Below, one piece after another: positions 18,578-26,553 of a DNA stretch of 64,000 bases (positions are counted from its first letter, which is position 1; each line of letters opens with the position of its first letter). Both the position numbers and the translations under genes were made by a program. The notes under the pieces are model-generated. The model was given only the letters and a program-made list of their open reading frames with translations. It was not told the DNA's origin and made no database searches. Where the stretch lies: contig NZ_JAHKPV010000001.1 of assembly GCF_018860765.1 (NCBI RefSeq), positions 423,594-487,593 on the forward strand, given 5' to 3'. This DNA is from Marinobacter salexigens (GTDB taxonomy: Bacteria; Pseudomonadota; Gammaproteobacteria; Pseudomonadales; Oleiphilaceae).

Positions 18578-19980
18578 CGTGCTTCTCCCGCAGTCAGAGA
18601 TTTACCAACCAGCAAGCGCAAGGCCAGCGGCAGGAAAAAGCCCGCAGTGCAAATAAGGAATCCATAGGCATTAACGCCGAGCAACATGGCGTAATTACCG
18701 TCACCAATAGCCCAACCTGCCGGGATAAGACCGATTGCCAGCATCAGCCCCAACCCGAGACCGGTCCAGAAGCTCAGGTGAAAACTCCACGGCGACCAGC
18801 GCGTGAACCCGTAAAACAGAAACACTGGTGCCAGTCCCATCACCATGGTTCCGGAAATCGTGGTGGCCTTGAGAATATCCGTACCGGCAAACATCGGCAG
18901 GTTGCCAATCACTGCAAATACGATCATTACCGCCGCACCCACCCGCATACCGGGCAGCCGGTCTGTCGCGCGCTTCGCCAGCCGTGGCAGATCCACCGCC
19001 AGGGATTTAGCGAGAGAGGTAAAGGTTGAATCCAGGGTAGAGCCTGCAGAGGTCATCATCACCACACTCATAAAAAACAGCGCCGCCAACCCAAGTGACT
19101 GGCCGACTGCAGCGGGCGCATTGCCCATGGCCTCAATACCATTAAGGCGAGCGTGAACACCCACCAGACTGAACAAGAACACCGCCACAAAACCCAACAA
19201 GCCGGCAACTACAAAGCTTTTGAGCATGGTTTTTTCCTTGTTCACAAAACCCCGATCCGTCAGCACCGGGTCGTGAAACGGATAACTGAACATCTGCAAC
19301 AAAGCGACTAACAACAAATCAAACCCGGCATTTAACCGGAACTCGCCTTCGCTCAGCAAAGCCGAGGTTTCGTTGACCGGGATAATCATGAACAGCACCG
19401 CACCCAGGAAAAACACGAACACGAAGGTCTGAATCACATCGGTAAAAATCGAAGACCGGAGCCCGCCTTTCAGGCTGTAGGCTAGCGTGAACGCCGTGAA
19501 CACCATAGCCGCAACGTAATACTCCCACTCACCGGGCAACCCGAAGTAACCGCCCACAACCGCCGTGTTACTCCAGACCTCGTTATACAACCGAATCAGA
19601 ATAGCCGCTGCAAACGCCAACCCTGCAAAACGCCCAAACCGCGAAGTAAGAAAATCCTGCAGGCTGCGCGCGCCAGTCTGTGTACGAATGAGATAAATGA
19701 TGTACCCAGCTACCGGAATCGACAGCCAATAACTGGCATAAGCCAGCCCTCCGGTCACGCCATAAGTCGCGCCAAGATTCGCCGCATTGGTCACCGACTT
19801 GGCAAAAATCCAGCTGATAAAGATACTCGCCGTAAGCGACCACTGACTAACCGGGTTACCCTGATCATCCGCGCCTTTGTAAAAAGACTCTGAATTCCTG
19901 CTTTTTGGCGACAGCACATACATAACCACGCCATAAACCAGCAAGAACCCCCAAAACAGGGAGGCTTCTGTGATATTCAC
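18574..19980 (-). CDS. Sodium:solute symporter (SSS family)
   Basis: Integral membrane transporter of 468 residues with about 13 hydrophobic helices. It fits the SSS/SLC5 fold: an early TM1 unwound region (SLTASIFISWIFAKSVTNAA), the YSLKGGLRSSIFTDVIQTFVF segment typical of this family, and SAGSTLDSTFTSLAKSLAVDL near the sodium site. The substrate cannot be read from the sequence. It lies between a radical SAM gene (70 bases upstream) and a metallophosphoesterase (4-base overlap), so it may import or export the molecule these enzymes handle. Confidence 0.9.
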   Translation of the reverse strand: MNITEASLFWGFLLVYGVVMYVLSPKSRNSESFYKGADDQGNPVSQWSLTASIFISWIFAKSVTNAANLGATYGVTGGLAYASYWLSIPVAGYIIYLIRTQTGARSLQDFLTSRFGRFAGLAFAAAILIRLYNEVWSNTAVVGGYFGLPGEWEYYVAAMVFTAFTLAYSLKGGLRSSIFTDVIQTFVFVFFLGAVLFMIIPVNETSALLSEGEFRLNAGFDLLLVALLQMFSYPFHDPVLTDRGFVNKEKTMLKSFVVAGLLGFVAVFLFSLVGVHARLNGIEAMGNAPAAVGQSLGLAALFFMSVVMMTSAGSTLDSTFTSLAKSLAVDLPRLAKRATDRLPGMRVGAAVMIVFAVIGNLPMFAGTDILKATTISGTMVMGLAPVFLFYGFTRWSPWSFHLSFWTGLGLGLMLAIGLIPAGWAIGDGNYAMLLGVNAYGFLICTAGFFLPLALRLLVGKSLTAGEAR

Positions 19981-20050
19981 GGTTGTTTACTTCCTCATTG
20001 TGTTCCGGGTTTGCCCCCAGAGCTTTAATCCGGGGCATTACTCAGTTTCT

Positions 20051-21028
20051 TTAACCTGGAGATAACGGTGCCGAACAACTAGCCCCAAACCGATAACAGG
20101 AAAAACACCGGTGGTGCCGCAACATAACCCGCTCATCCATGCTCTCCGCCAGCGACCCACCCAGATCATACTGAGGATCATCATCCACCAGCGTGCACGC
20201 ATAAACCCGCACCGAATCGCCCTTCTTCACCAACATCCGCGTATAGGTACACATGAAATGCGCACGACTATCCACCGTCGGATATTTCTCCATGCAGTTC
20301 TCGGTAATCTCCGGGCTACCGTCTTCTGATCCCGGCGTACCCAGATCCGGGAACGCAGTAAACGCCAGAGTTTCGGGAATCTGCCACTCACGGAAAATCT
20401 CCCGGAACGCAGCTTCCACATCTGCCGGAATTTCATTCGGATCTGTCTGGCGAGCAATAGATACCTTGAACCCCTGCTCAACCAGCCAATGAATGCCCTC
20501 CAGCGCCTGATCAAAACTCCCCGCACCACGATCCTTGTCATGGCGAGCTCGATCCGGGAAGTCCAAGCTCACGCGAAAATGGATCGGGTAGGGATTTTCC
20601 AGCAACGGCAACACCTGATGACGGCGCTTAAGTAACGGCTCCGTGGCGTTGGTAAGCACAAAGCAGGGCCGATGCTGACTGGCATAATCCAGAATGTTCA
20701 CAAAATCACGAATCACAAACGGCTCGCCACCGGTGAACGAAAGCTGCTCCACACCCATATCCAGGGCTTCGTGAATAAACGGCTTCACATCACTCAGCTT
20801 CATGCCGGGAATACGACCATCGCCCGGGTGGCTGCCTTCCAGACAGAACGGGCAGGCCAGATTGCAGGCAGTACCCGTGTGAATCCACAGCTCTTTCAGC
20901 CTGGCGGCGTCGATGTATCCGCGAGGGTCGCCATTGCGGGTGTGAGTCCAGCTATCAAACGCTCTGGACTCCAGTACTTCTACCGCCGGAATGCGCTTTC
21001 TGGCAGGTCGGGTTTCAATCAGGGGCAT
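20051..21028 (-). CDS. Radical SAM enzyme with C-terminal cysteine cluster
   Basis: Protein of about 325 residues. The iron-sulfur/SAM motif CNLACPFC (C55, C59, C62; CX3CX2C) and the GGEPF SAM-binding stretch near residue 95 are clear. A second set of cysteines near the C-terminus (CTLVDDDP and CFSCYRFGASC) suggests an auxiliary iron-sulfur cluster, as in SPASM-like enzymes. The ATG at 21028 has AAGGAG five bases upstream; a longer frame to 21103 has none. It is the second gene of a four-gene operon. I do not recognise a characterised family, so reaction and substrate are unknown. Confidence 0.82.
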   Translation of the reverse strand: MPLIETRPARKRIPAVEVLESRAFDSWTHTRNGDPRGYIDAARLKELWIHTGTACNLACPFCLEGSHPGDGRIPGMKLSDVKPFIHEALDMGVEQLSFTGGEPFVIRDFVNILDYASQHRPCFVLTNATEPLLKRRHQVLPLLENPYPIHFRVSLDFPDRARHDKDRGAGSFDQALEGIHWLVEQGFKVSIARQTDPNEIPADVEAAFREIFREWQIPETLAFTAFPDLGTPGSEDGSPEITENCMEKYPTVDSRAHFMCTYTRMLVKKGDSVRVYACTLVDDDPQYDLGGSLAESMDERVMLRHHRCFSCYRFGASCSAPLSPG

Positions 21029-21108
21029 GGAGGCTCCTTGATGGTTCAGGAATAAGGGTGCGCGGACATGGGCGACGCCGGCTGGTTGCAGCCATCGCCC
21101 CACATTTT

Positions 21109-23310
21109 TCAGCCCGCAGTTATTTCTTTACGTTTTTGTTGGTGAGCTTGGCCTTTACCCCGGCGCCAGCCATGCAGCTTCTCCAACAATTTCAGAATAC
21201 CTTCAGGGGCATGGGCACGTTTCCACTCGCCAGCCGCATACTTGGCCGACTCGTTCCAGGTCGGGTAGGGGTGAATGGTGCCCAGAATCTTGTTCAGGCC
21301 CAGGCCATGCTTCATCGCCAGCGTAAATTCCGCGAGGATTTCACCCGCATGAGAACCAACCACAACCACCCCAAGGATCTTGTCTTTACCCGGTGGTGTC
21401 AGGATCTTTATAAAACCGTAATCTTCACTTTCAGCAATAGCGCGATCCAGGTCATCCAGGCCATATCGGGTAATTTCGTAAGCAACACCCTGCTCTTTAG
21501 CTTCCGCCTCACTGAGCCCGACCCGAGCCACCTCTGGCGAAGTAAACGTCACCCAGGGCATTACCCGATAATCCACCCGGAAGCGTTTGAACTGACCGAA
21601 CAGGCCATTAACCGCCGCATACCAGGCCTGATGAGCAGCCGCATGAGTAAACTGATAAGGGCCTGCCACATCACCACAGGCAAACACGTTGGGGTAGCGA
21701 AGGCTCATATCGTCTTCAACTGGCACGGAACCATTGCGTAGAGTTTCAATACCAATTTTTTCGAGCCCCAGACCTTTGGTGTTCGGGGCGCGACCCACTG
21801 CGACCAACACCTGATCAAAGGCAATACGAACCCGCTCGCCTTTGTGCTCACAGTAAACGACTTTCTCACCCTCTTCGATGGCGAATTCTCTGGCCGCGTG
21901 TTCCAGACGAAGGTCGATACCATCGCTCTCAAACTGGGTTTTTATCAGTTCCGAGACATCGCTGTCTTCTTTAGCCAACAACCGGTCACCCATTTCTACC
22001 TGAATTACCTGACTCCCCAAGCGAGCAAACGCATGGGCCAGTTCGGAACCGATTGGACCGCCACCCAGAACCAGCAAGCGCTCTGGCTGTTCCTGCAATT
22101 CCCATAAATTATCAGAGTTCAAAGGCTCCATTTCTGCAAGCCCTGGAATCGGCGGCATGGCCGGTTTTCCGCCAGTGGCAACAATTATGCTGCGAGCGGT
22201 CAACCGTTCGGTACGGCCGTCGTTATGCCTGACTTCCAGCTCCCAGGGAGATACGAAGCTTGCCTCTCCCGAGATGCAATCCACACCCAGCTTGCTGTAC
22301 CGCTCCGGGGAATCGTGGGGTTCTACCTTGGCAATCACCTCTTGAACACGGTTCATGATGTTCTTGAAGGAGCCTTTCACCGGCACCGACTCCAGCCCAT
22401 AGCGGTTGGCATGGCGCATGGTATCCGCGGCCTTGGCACTTCGGATAAGGGCTTTCGATGGCACGCAGCCAGTGTTCAGACAATCGCCACCCAGCTTGTG
22501 CTTTTCAATCATCCCCACTTTCGCTTTCACCGCTGCAGCTATGTAGGCGGACACCAGGCCTGCCGAGCCACCGCCAATCACCAACAGGTTGTAGTCAAAG
22601 CTCTCAGGCTTCTGCCAGCCGGCATACACCTTGCGGCGGCGGATGAAGCCCACCACGAACTTTGCAATCAGAGGGAAGAGCCCGAGCAATGCAAAAGAAA
22701 GCAGCAGGTCTGCGGAGACGATATCACTCGTAGACTGGATCTGACCCAGTTGCGTTCCAGCGTTAACGAAAACAAAAGTACCCGGAAGCATGGCAATCCA
22801 GCTTACCAGAGCGTAAGTGCGCAGCTTCATGGCCGTCAGGCCCATGGCCAGGTTAATCAAGAAAAAGGGGAACACCGGAACCAACCGCAGCGTTGCGAGA
22901 TAAAACGCACCGTCCTTCGAAACACCCCGGTCCATCTTTGCGACGGTTTCCGCGTAGCGCTTGCGCAGCGTGTCCCGCATGAGGAATCGGGCCACCAGAA
23001 ACGCCAGGGATGCACCCAGAGTTGAAGCAATAGAAACCGCAATCAGGCCATAAAAATTGCCTAAAAAGGCACCACCTGCCAAAGTCATTATGGTAGCCCC
23101 TGGCAGAGACAGGGCTGTGACGACCACATAAACAGCGGCATAGCCGACCACGGCGATCAGAAGATTCTGCTCAATCCATTGTGCCAAAGCACTCTGGTTC
23201 GCCTGCAGATTCTCCAGGGTAAGCAACTTGTGCCCGTCGAAGCCGATAAAAGCGGCAACAATTACCGCTATGACCAAAAGAAGTAAGAGCTTGCTACGAG
23301 TCATATCCAT
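21109..23310 (-). CDS. VTT membrane domain fused to pyridine-nucleotide disulfide oxidoreductase
   Basis: Fusion of 733 residues. Residues ~1-230 are a TVP38/TMEM64 (VTT) membrane domain with FLGNFYGLIAVSIASTLGASLAFLVAR as its core. Residues ~240-720 are an FAD flavoenzyme like mercuric reductase or lipoamide dehydrogenase: GGGSAGLVSAY for FAD, the redox pair in CLNTGCVPSKA near 280, a second Rossmann motif (LVLGGGPIGSELAHAFARLG) and the HPYPTWNE end motif with the active-site histidine. No heavy-metal N-terminal domain is present. Starts at 23310 or 23304 are both possible. First gene of the operon, behind an ECF-type promoter motif. Confidence 0.93.
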   Translation of the reverse strand: MDMTRSKLLLLLVIAVIVAAFIGFDGHKLLTLENLQANQSALAQWIEQNLLIAVVGYAAVYVVVTALSLPGATIMTLAGGAFLGNFYGLIAVSIASTLGASLAFLVARFLMRDTLRKRYAETVAKMDRGVSKDGAFYLATLRLVPVFPFFLINLAMGLTAMKLRTYALVSWIAMLPGTFVFVNAGTQLGQIQSTSDIVSADLLLSFALLGLFPLIAKFVVGFIRRRKVYAGWQKPESFDYNLLVIGGGSAGLVSAYIAAAVKAKVGMIEKHKLGGDCLNTGCVPSKALIRSAKAADTMRHANRYGLESVPVKGSFKNIMNRVQEVIAKVEPHDSPERYSKLGVDCISGEASFVSPWELEVRHNDGRTERLTARSIIVATGGKPAMPPIPGLAEMEPLNSDNLWELQEQPERLLVLGGGPIGSELAHAFARLGSQVIQVEMGDRLLAKEDSDVSELIKTQFESDGIDLRLEHAAREFAIEEGEKVVYCEHKGERVRIAFDQVLVAVGRAPNTKGLGLEKIGIETLRNGSVPVEDDMSLRYPNVFACGDVAGPYQFTHAAAHQAWYAAVNGLFGQFKRFRVDYRVMPWVTFTSPEVARVGLSEAEAKEQGVAYEITRYGLDDLDRAIAESEDYGFIKILTPPGKDKILGVVVVGSHAGEILAEFTLAMKHGLGLNKILGTIHPYPTWNESAKYAAGEWKRAHAPEGILKLLEKLHGWRRGKGQAHQQKRKEITAG

Positions 23311-23347
23311 GCCTTTTAAAATATAGGAACCAGTATGTTGATTTCAT

Positions 23348-23376
23348 TCAGACACGGTCATCTGTTGAATGTTACA
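23348..23376 (-). promoter_or_regulatory. Putative ECF promoter for the VTT/radical SAM operon
   Basis: On the minus strand TGTAACA (23376-23370), a 16-base spacer and GTCTGA (23353-23348), about 38 bases before the first gene. The same bipartite motif occurs before four other units nearby. Confidence 0.65.
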
Positions 23377-23487
23377 CGCTACTGAAAAATATTTTTGAGT
23401 GATCGCTCCAAAATACAGGAACTTTCCCGGAATCAGAAACACTAAAAACAAAATAATCTCCTAACGCCTTACAAGGGACGACGTTCC

Positions 23488-24108
23488 ATGGACACTTCCA
23501 CCCATCCCGATCCTCAAGGTTCGCTGATCGAAGATCTGAAACGAGGCAACTCATTCGCCTACAAAGAAGCCGTGCGGGAATACTCTCCCGGTATGCTGGC
23601 AGTCGCCCGGTTTTACCTGGATCACTCCAGTGCTGAAGAAATTGTCCAGGACTGCTGGGTTACGGTGATTGATGCCATTCAGAAGTTTGAAGGCCGCTCT
23701 GGCCTGAAAACCTGGCTGCACCGAATTGTCGCCAACCGCTGCAAGAACAAGCTCCGATCCATCAACAGGGAAGTAGCTACTGACTTTTCAGAGAGCCTCG
23801 ATCCGGAGCTTGCCGACCGTTTCAATGCCAAAGGCCGCTGGGACCTGCCACCAAAACTAAAGTTCCACGAATCTGCTGACACACTTATGGAAAATGATGC
23901 GCTCAGTGGTTGCCTGGACAAGCACTTGTCGGCTCTGCCAGAAACCCAGCGTTCGGCCCTGATGCTGTACGAAGCCCATCAGCACAAATCTGAAGATGTC
24001 TGTAACATTCTTGATATCAATGCATCTAACCTCCGTGTACTTTTACACCGCGCGAGGCAGAAGATCTTTCTGATGGTTGAAACGTTTCAGGAGACAGGAA
24101 AATGTTGA
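23488..24108 (+). CDS. ECF-type RNA polymerase sigma factor
   Basis: Sigma-70-family protein of 206 residues with region 2 (residues ~28-95; AEEIVQDCWVTVIDAIQKFEGRSGLKTWLHRIVANR) and region 4 (~145-195; LPETQRSALMLYEAHQHKSEDVCNILDINASNLRVLLHRARQKI), joined by a long linker. This is the extracytoplasmic-function layout. It overlaps the start of an anti-sigma gene by seven bases. Its own upstream region lacks the TGTAACA/GTCT motif found at five neighbouring units, so it may not autoregulate through that motif. A 12-base near-palindrome GAGTGATCGCTC lies at 23397. Confidence 0.93.
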   Translation: MDTSTHPDPQGSLIEDLKRGNSFAYKEAVREYSPGMLAVARFYLDHSSAEEIVQDCWVTVIDAIQKFEGRSGLKTWLHRIVANRCKNKLRSINREVATDFSESLDPELADRFNAKGRWDLPPKLKFHESADTLMENDALSGCLDKHLSALPETQRSALMLYEAHQHKSEDVCNILDINASNLRVLLHRARQKIFLMVETFQETGKC

Positions 24109-24362
24109 TGTGCAGGGATCTGGCAGACATAGCCAGTGACTACATAGATGGTGAACTCACAAACCGACAGAACCTATCCGTGAAAATGCATCTGATGATG
24201 TGCAAACACTGTCGGACCTTTATCGGCAATCTGCGCGCGAGTACCGATCTTTTAAAGGTGCATGCATCCAGACAGGAAAATGAGGAGCTGATTCGCAAAA
24301 TCGATGAACGGGTGGCCGAAGCCCTCGGAGCCAGAAAATCCGAGAGCGACGGTTGCAAATAA
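24102..24362 (+). CDS. Zinc-finger anti-sigma factor
   Basis: Small protein of 86 residues with the HC2 zinc-finger pattern: C4, then DYIDGELT, then H31 with MMCKHC (two cysteines). Proteins of this type bind and hold ECF sigma factors and often release them on thiol oxidation or metal loss. No membrane helix is seen, so it is cytoplasmic, pointing to a cytosolic signal. The start overlaps the sigma stop (ATG at 24102 or 24108). Confidence 0.87.
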   Translation: MLMCRDLADIASDYIDGELTNRQNLSVKMHLMMCKHCRTFIGNLRASTDLLKVHASRQENEELIRKIDERVAEALGARKSESDGCK

Positions 24363-24390
24363 CAGGATAAAACCTGCCGCTCACAGAGTG

Positions 24391-24419
24391 TCAGGCATCC
24401 GTTCAGCAAGTTTGTTACA
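24391..24419 (-). promoter_or_regulatory. Weak ECF-like motif facing the anti-sigma gene
   Basis: On the minus strand TGTAACA (24419-24413), 16 bases, then GCCTGA, one mismatch from the GTCTGA of the local motif. It overlaps the end of nrtS and would transcribe antisense to the anti-sigma gene. May be chance. Confidence 0.25.
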
Positions 24420-24741
24420 ACGAGCCTTGTCGAATCTGGGTCTTTTGAGCCTCCTCGTGCACACTCTGTCTTGCCATTTCGGCTTCCCGTAGTAAGTGCA
24501 TATCCTTGCTTACACTGGTATAGGTCGAGACGAGGTAGGGCACGCAATAGGTCAACGCAACCTTCAGCCAATCCATTGAACCCGCTCCGGTGACTGCTTC
24601 CCACTGATTAATCACCACCAGCAGACTACCTACTACCGCCGCCAACTTTGCGGCACGCCCGGGCGTGCCATCGCTTATGGCAAGTACACCTGCTTGCCTG
24701 CAATGGCGAGCTTGCTTACGCAAAATCCCGATAAAAAACAT
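24415..24741 (-). CDS. nrtS: NrtS-like nitrate/nitrite transporter
   Basis: Small membrane protein of about 108 residues with two hydrophobic helices. The pattern AAKLAAVVGSLLVVINQWEAV followed by WLKVALTYCVPYLVSTYTSVS matches the NrtS family, short proteins linked to nitrate or nitrite movement. I place the start at the ATG at 24741, after GAGG; an upstream ATG at 24777 lies inside the -10 element of the putative promoter and would not be transcribed in full. It runs opposite to the sigma and DoxX genes. Confidence 0.72.
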   Translation of the reverse strand: MFFIGILRKQARHCRQAGVLAISDGTPGRAAKLAAVVGSLLVVINQWEAVTGAGSMDWLKVALTYCVPYLVSTYTSVSKDMHLLREAEMARQSVHEEAQKTQIRQGSL

Positions 24742-24769
24742 CAACACCTCAACATTATTTGGCATTCTG

Positions 24770-24797
24770 CCAGACATAGCCGTGTCTGGCTGTTACA
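24770..24797 (-). promoter_or_regulatory. Putative ECF promoter of nrtS
   Basis: On the minus strand TGTAACA (24797-24791), a 15-base spacer and GTCTGG (24775-24770). An inverted repeat CCAGACA / TGTCTGG (24770-24789) overlaps it. Confidence 0.55.
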
Positions 24798-24843
24798 AAA
24801 ATGCTCTCTTGGGTGGAACTCTGTAGGACCATCCCTGTCATTG

Positions 24844-24855
24844 GAGCGATCGCTC
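24844..24855. promoter_or_regulatory. Perfect palindrome GAGCGATCGCTC upstream of doxX
   Basis: A 12-base perfect palindrome 22 bases before the DoxX start, followed by AAAAA. A near copy, GAGTGATCGCTC, followed by CAAAA, is at 23397-23408, 80 bases before the sigma gene. It may be a shared operator. Confidence 0.35.
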
Positions 24856-24877
24856 AAAAACCACAAAGGAGAAAGGA

Positions 24878-25288
24878 ATGCCCAAACAGTTACCCCTTGC
24901 CCTGCTGTTTCTCAGACTCGGCGTTTTCATTGTATTTCTGTTCTGGACCCTGGACAAACTGGTACAACCCGAACACGCTGCCAAAGTCTTCACCGCGTTC
25001 TATGGGCTAGGAAGTCTTGGAGAAAGCGCTTTTTATGCAATGGGTGTCGCCCAACTGGCACTGATTTTCGCCTTCGTTGCAGGGCTCTTTAAAACCTGGA
25101 CCTACGGCGCCATTCTGGTGTTCCACGGGGTTTCCACCTTCGCGTCATTCAGCAAATACCTTCAACCTTTCGACAACCTCGTATTCTTCGCTGCCTGGCC
25201 AATGCTGGCCGCCTGTGCCGCCTTATTCCTGCTACGGGACTACGATACCCTTACGCTTTCACGACAGCCGACTCCCGCCCTTGCCTAG
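24878..25288 (+). CDS. DoxX-family membrane protein
   Basis: Protein of 136 residues with four hydrophobic helices, matching DoxX-like small membrane proteins (LRLGVFIVFLFWTLDKLVQPEHAAKVF at the start, then GLFKTWTYGAILVFHGVSTFASF). It has a strong ribosome site (AAGGAGAAAGGA). DoxX proteins often appear in oxidative-stress or ECF-controlled operons, which fits the setting, but its promoter region lacks the TGTAACA motif of its neighbours. Biochemical role unknown. Confidence 0.82.
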   Translation: MPKQLPLALLFLRLGVFIVFLFWTLDKLVQPEHAAKVFTAFYGLGSLGESAFYAMGVAQLALIFAFVAGLFKTWTYGAILVFHGVSTFASFSKYLQPFDNLVFFAAWPMLAACAALFLLRDYDTLTLSRQPTPALA

Positions 25289-25308
25289 CACCATGCATTA
25301 GCGGCTTG

Positions 25309-25337
25309 TGTAACAGGTGCCCCGATTGTCTGTCTGT
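25309..25337 (+). promoter_or_regulatory. Putative ECF promoter of the YiiX-like gene
   Basis: TGTAACA (25309-25315), a 16-base spacer and GTCTGT (25332-25337), about 37 bases before the ATG at 25375. Confidence 0.65.
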
Positions 25338-25374
25338 GTTATCAATATGAACAGATTCACGACCGGGGTACTGC

Positions 25375-26130
25375 ATGTTTCTTGACTGGATATCGAAACG
25401 TCTGGCTACTTATCTTTCCAAACAAGTAGCGCAGCATTCCGTGCCGACGTCAACCTATCAGGCGCTTGAAAAGGCCCTCAGGCCGGGAGACGTTCTGCTC
25501 GTAGAAGGGAATACACGCATCAGTACCGCGATAAAATACCTAACCCAGTCCACTTGGTCTCATGCAACACTTTACCTCGGACCGAATTCGGGTTTGGGAA
25601 CATCGTGTGACGGCGAGCCTCACACCCTGATCGAGGCGGATCTGGAGTTCGGTATTCGTCCCCTGCCGCTCTCCTATTATCGAAATAGTCATACCCGTAT
25701 CTGCCGCCCTGTAGGGCTGGATGACGATAACATGAGCACGCTCACAGATTACGCACTGAGCCGGTTGGGCCATCAGTATGATATGAAAAATGTGTTTGAT
25801 CTGGCCCGTTATCTTGTTCAGACGCCCCCAGTCCCCTCACGACACAGACACAAGCTGCTGTCATTCGGAAGCGGGGACCCGACACGGGCAATCTGTTCTA
25901 CGTTTATCGCAGAAGGTTTTCAGCGCCTTCACTATCCGATACTACCAACCATCGACACAATTCCATCAAACGATCCTGACTGCGCCGACTGTGTTCGTGA
26001 GCACTACCGAATTCGGCAAACATCCCTGTTTACGCCGCGAGATTTCGACGCATCTCCATATTTTCAGATCATAAAACCAATGCTGGAAAGCAGCTTTGAT
26101 TTCAGAACCATCAATTGGGCCAACCAGTAA
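25375..26130 (+). CDS. YiiX/YebB-like NlpC/P60-superfamily cysteine hydrolase
   Basis: Protein of 251 residues of the permuted papain-like (C92) type. The catalytic histidine lies in STWSHATLYLG near residue 62 and the cysteine in RAICSTFIAEGF near 179, the reversed order typical of this group; RPGDVLLVEGNTRIS is the family start motif. No signal peptide is clear; the N-terminal helix may bind membrane. Related proteins are predicted to act on lipids or lipid-linked amides. It has its own ECF-type promoter motif and so probably belongs to the local regulon. Confidence 0.85.
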   Translation: MFLDWISKRLATYLSKQVAQHSVPTSTYQALEKALRPGDVLLVEGNTRISTAIKYLTQSTWSHATLYLGPNSGLGTSCDGEPHTLIEADLEFGIRPLPLSYYRNSHTRICRPVGLDDDNMSTLTDYALSRLGHQYDMKNVFDLARYLVQTPPVPSRHRHKLLSFGSGDPTRAICSTFIAEGFQRLHYPILPTIDTIPSNDPDCADCVREHYRIRQTSLFTPRDFDASPYFQIIKPMLESSFDFRTINWANQ

Positions 26131-26135
26131 CGGGC

Positions 26136-26420
26136 TCAGTTTGGTGTTGAAGGGCAGGGTGCTTCACAAGGCGCGCAGGCCGCTTCAGGCCGAGTACGGC
26201 TCGCCTCGTTAAACCGGTTCGCCAGACCTGCCAACGCGGTTGCTACGATAAATCGGCCCACCTGCCAGCTAGGCTGCTGAAGCCCCTTCTTCGCTACCTG
26301 CATCGGTTGGCTCCTGTTCTGGGACCACTCCGCCATTGAGCCATCATAGAGCGCAATCTCCTGAAACCCAGACTACCAATCAGGCGCTTCCAACAGAACA
26401 ATAGCCAATATGCGGCTCAT
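26136..26420 (-). pseudogene. Remnant of a rhodanese/sulfurtransferase
   Basis: On the minus strand an ATG at 26420 with a strong ribosome site (AAGGAG) opens a frame that stops after 15 codons at a TAG (26375-26373). In the same frame it continues with GFQEIALYDGSMAEWSQN, the well-known C-terminal motif of two-domain rhodaneses, then about 50 further residues to a stop at 26136. The CXGXXR active-site loop and everything before it are missing. This is best read as the tail of a decayed sulfurtransferase gene joined to an unrelated start. Confidence 0.6.
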
Positions 26421-26553
26421 GGCGCTTCTCCTTATATCACTATCAATTTTTGAGCGGCCATCATGAATTCAACGTTGAGTAATGGACAGCACAGCTTTTA
26501 TGACGTTCGGCCACATGGAAATCTCCAATTTTTCTTGCCACTTCCAAAAAATC

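Noticed and set aside
22225-23025. Long plus-strand frame opposite the VTT-flavoenzyme gene
   Set aside because: The opposite strand encodes intact, conserved domains; this frame shows no domain and no start signal.
21109-23310. Mercury-resistance gene cluster
   Set aside because: The flavoenzyme has the mercuric-reductase redox motif, but lacks the metal-binding N-terminus and C-terminal cysteine pair, and no merR, merT or merP is present.
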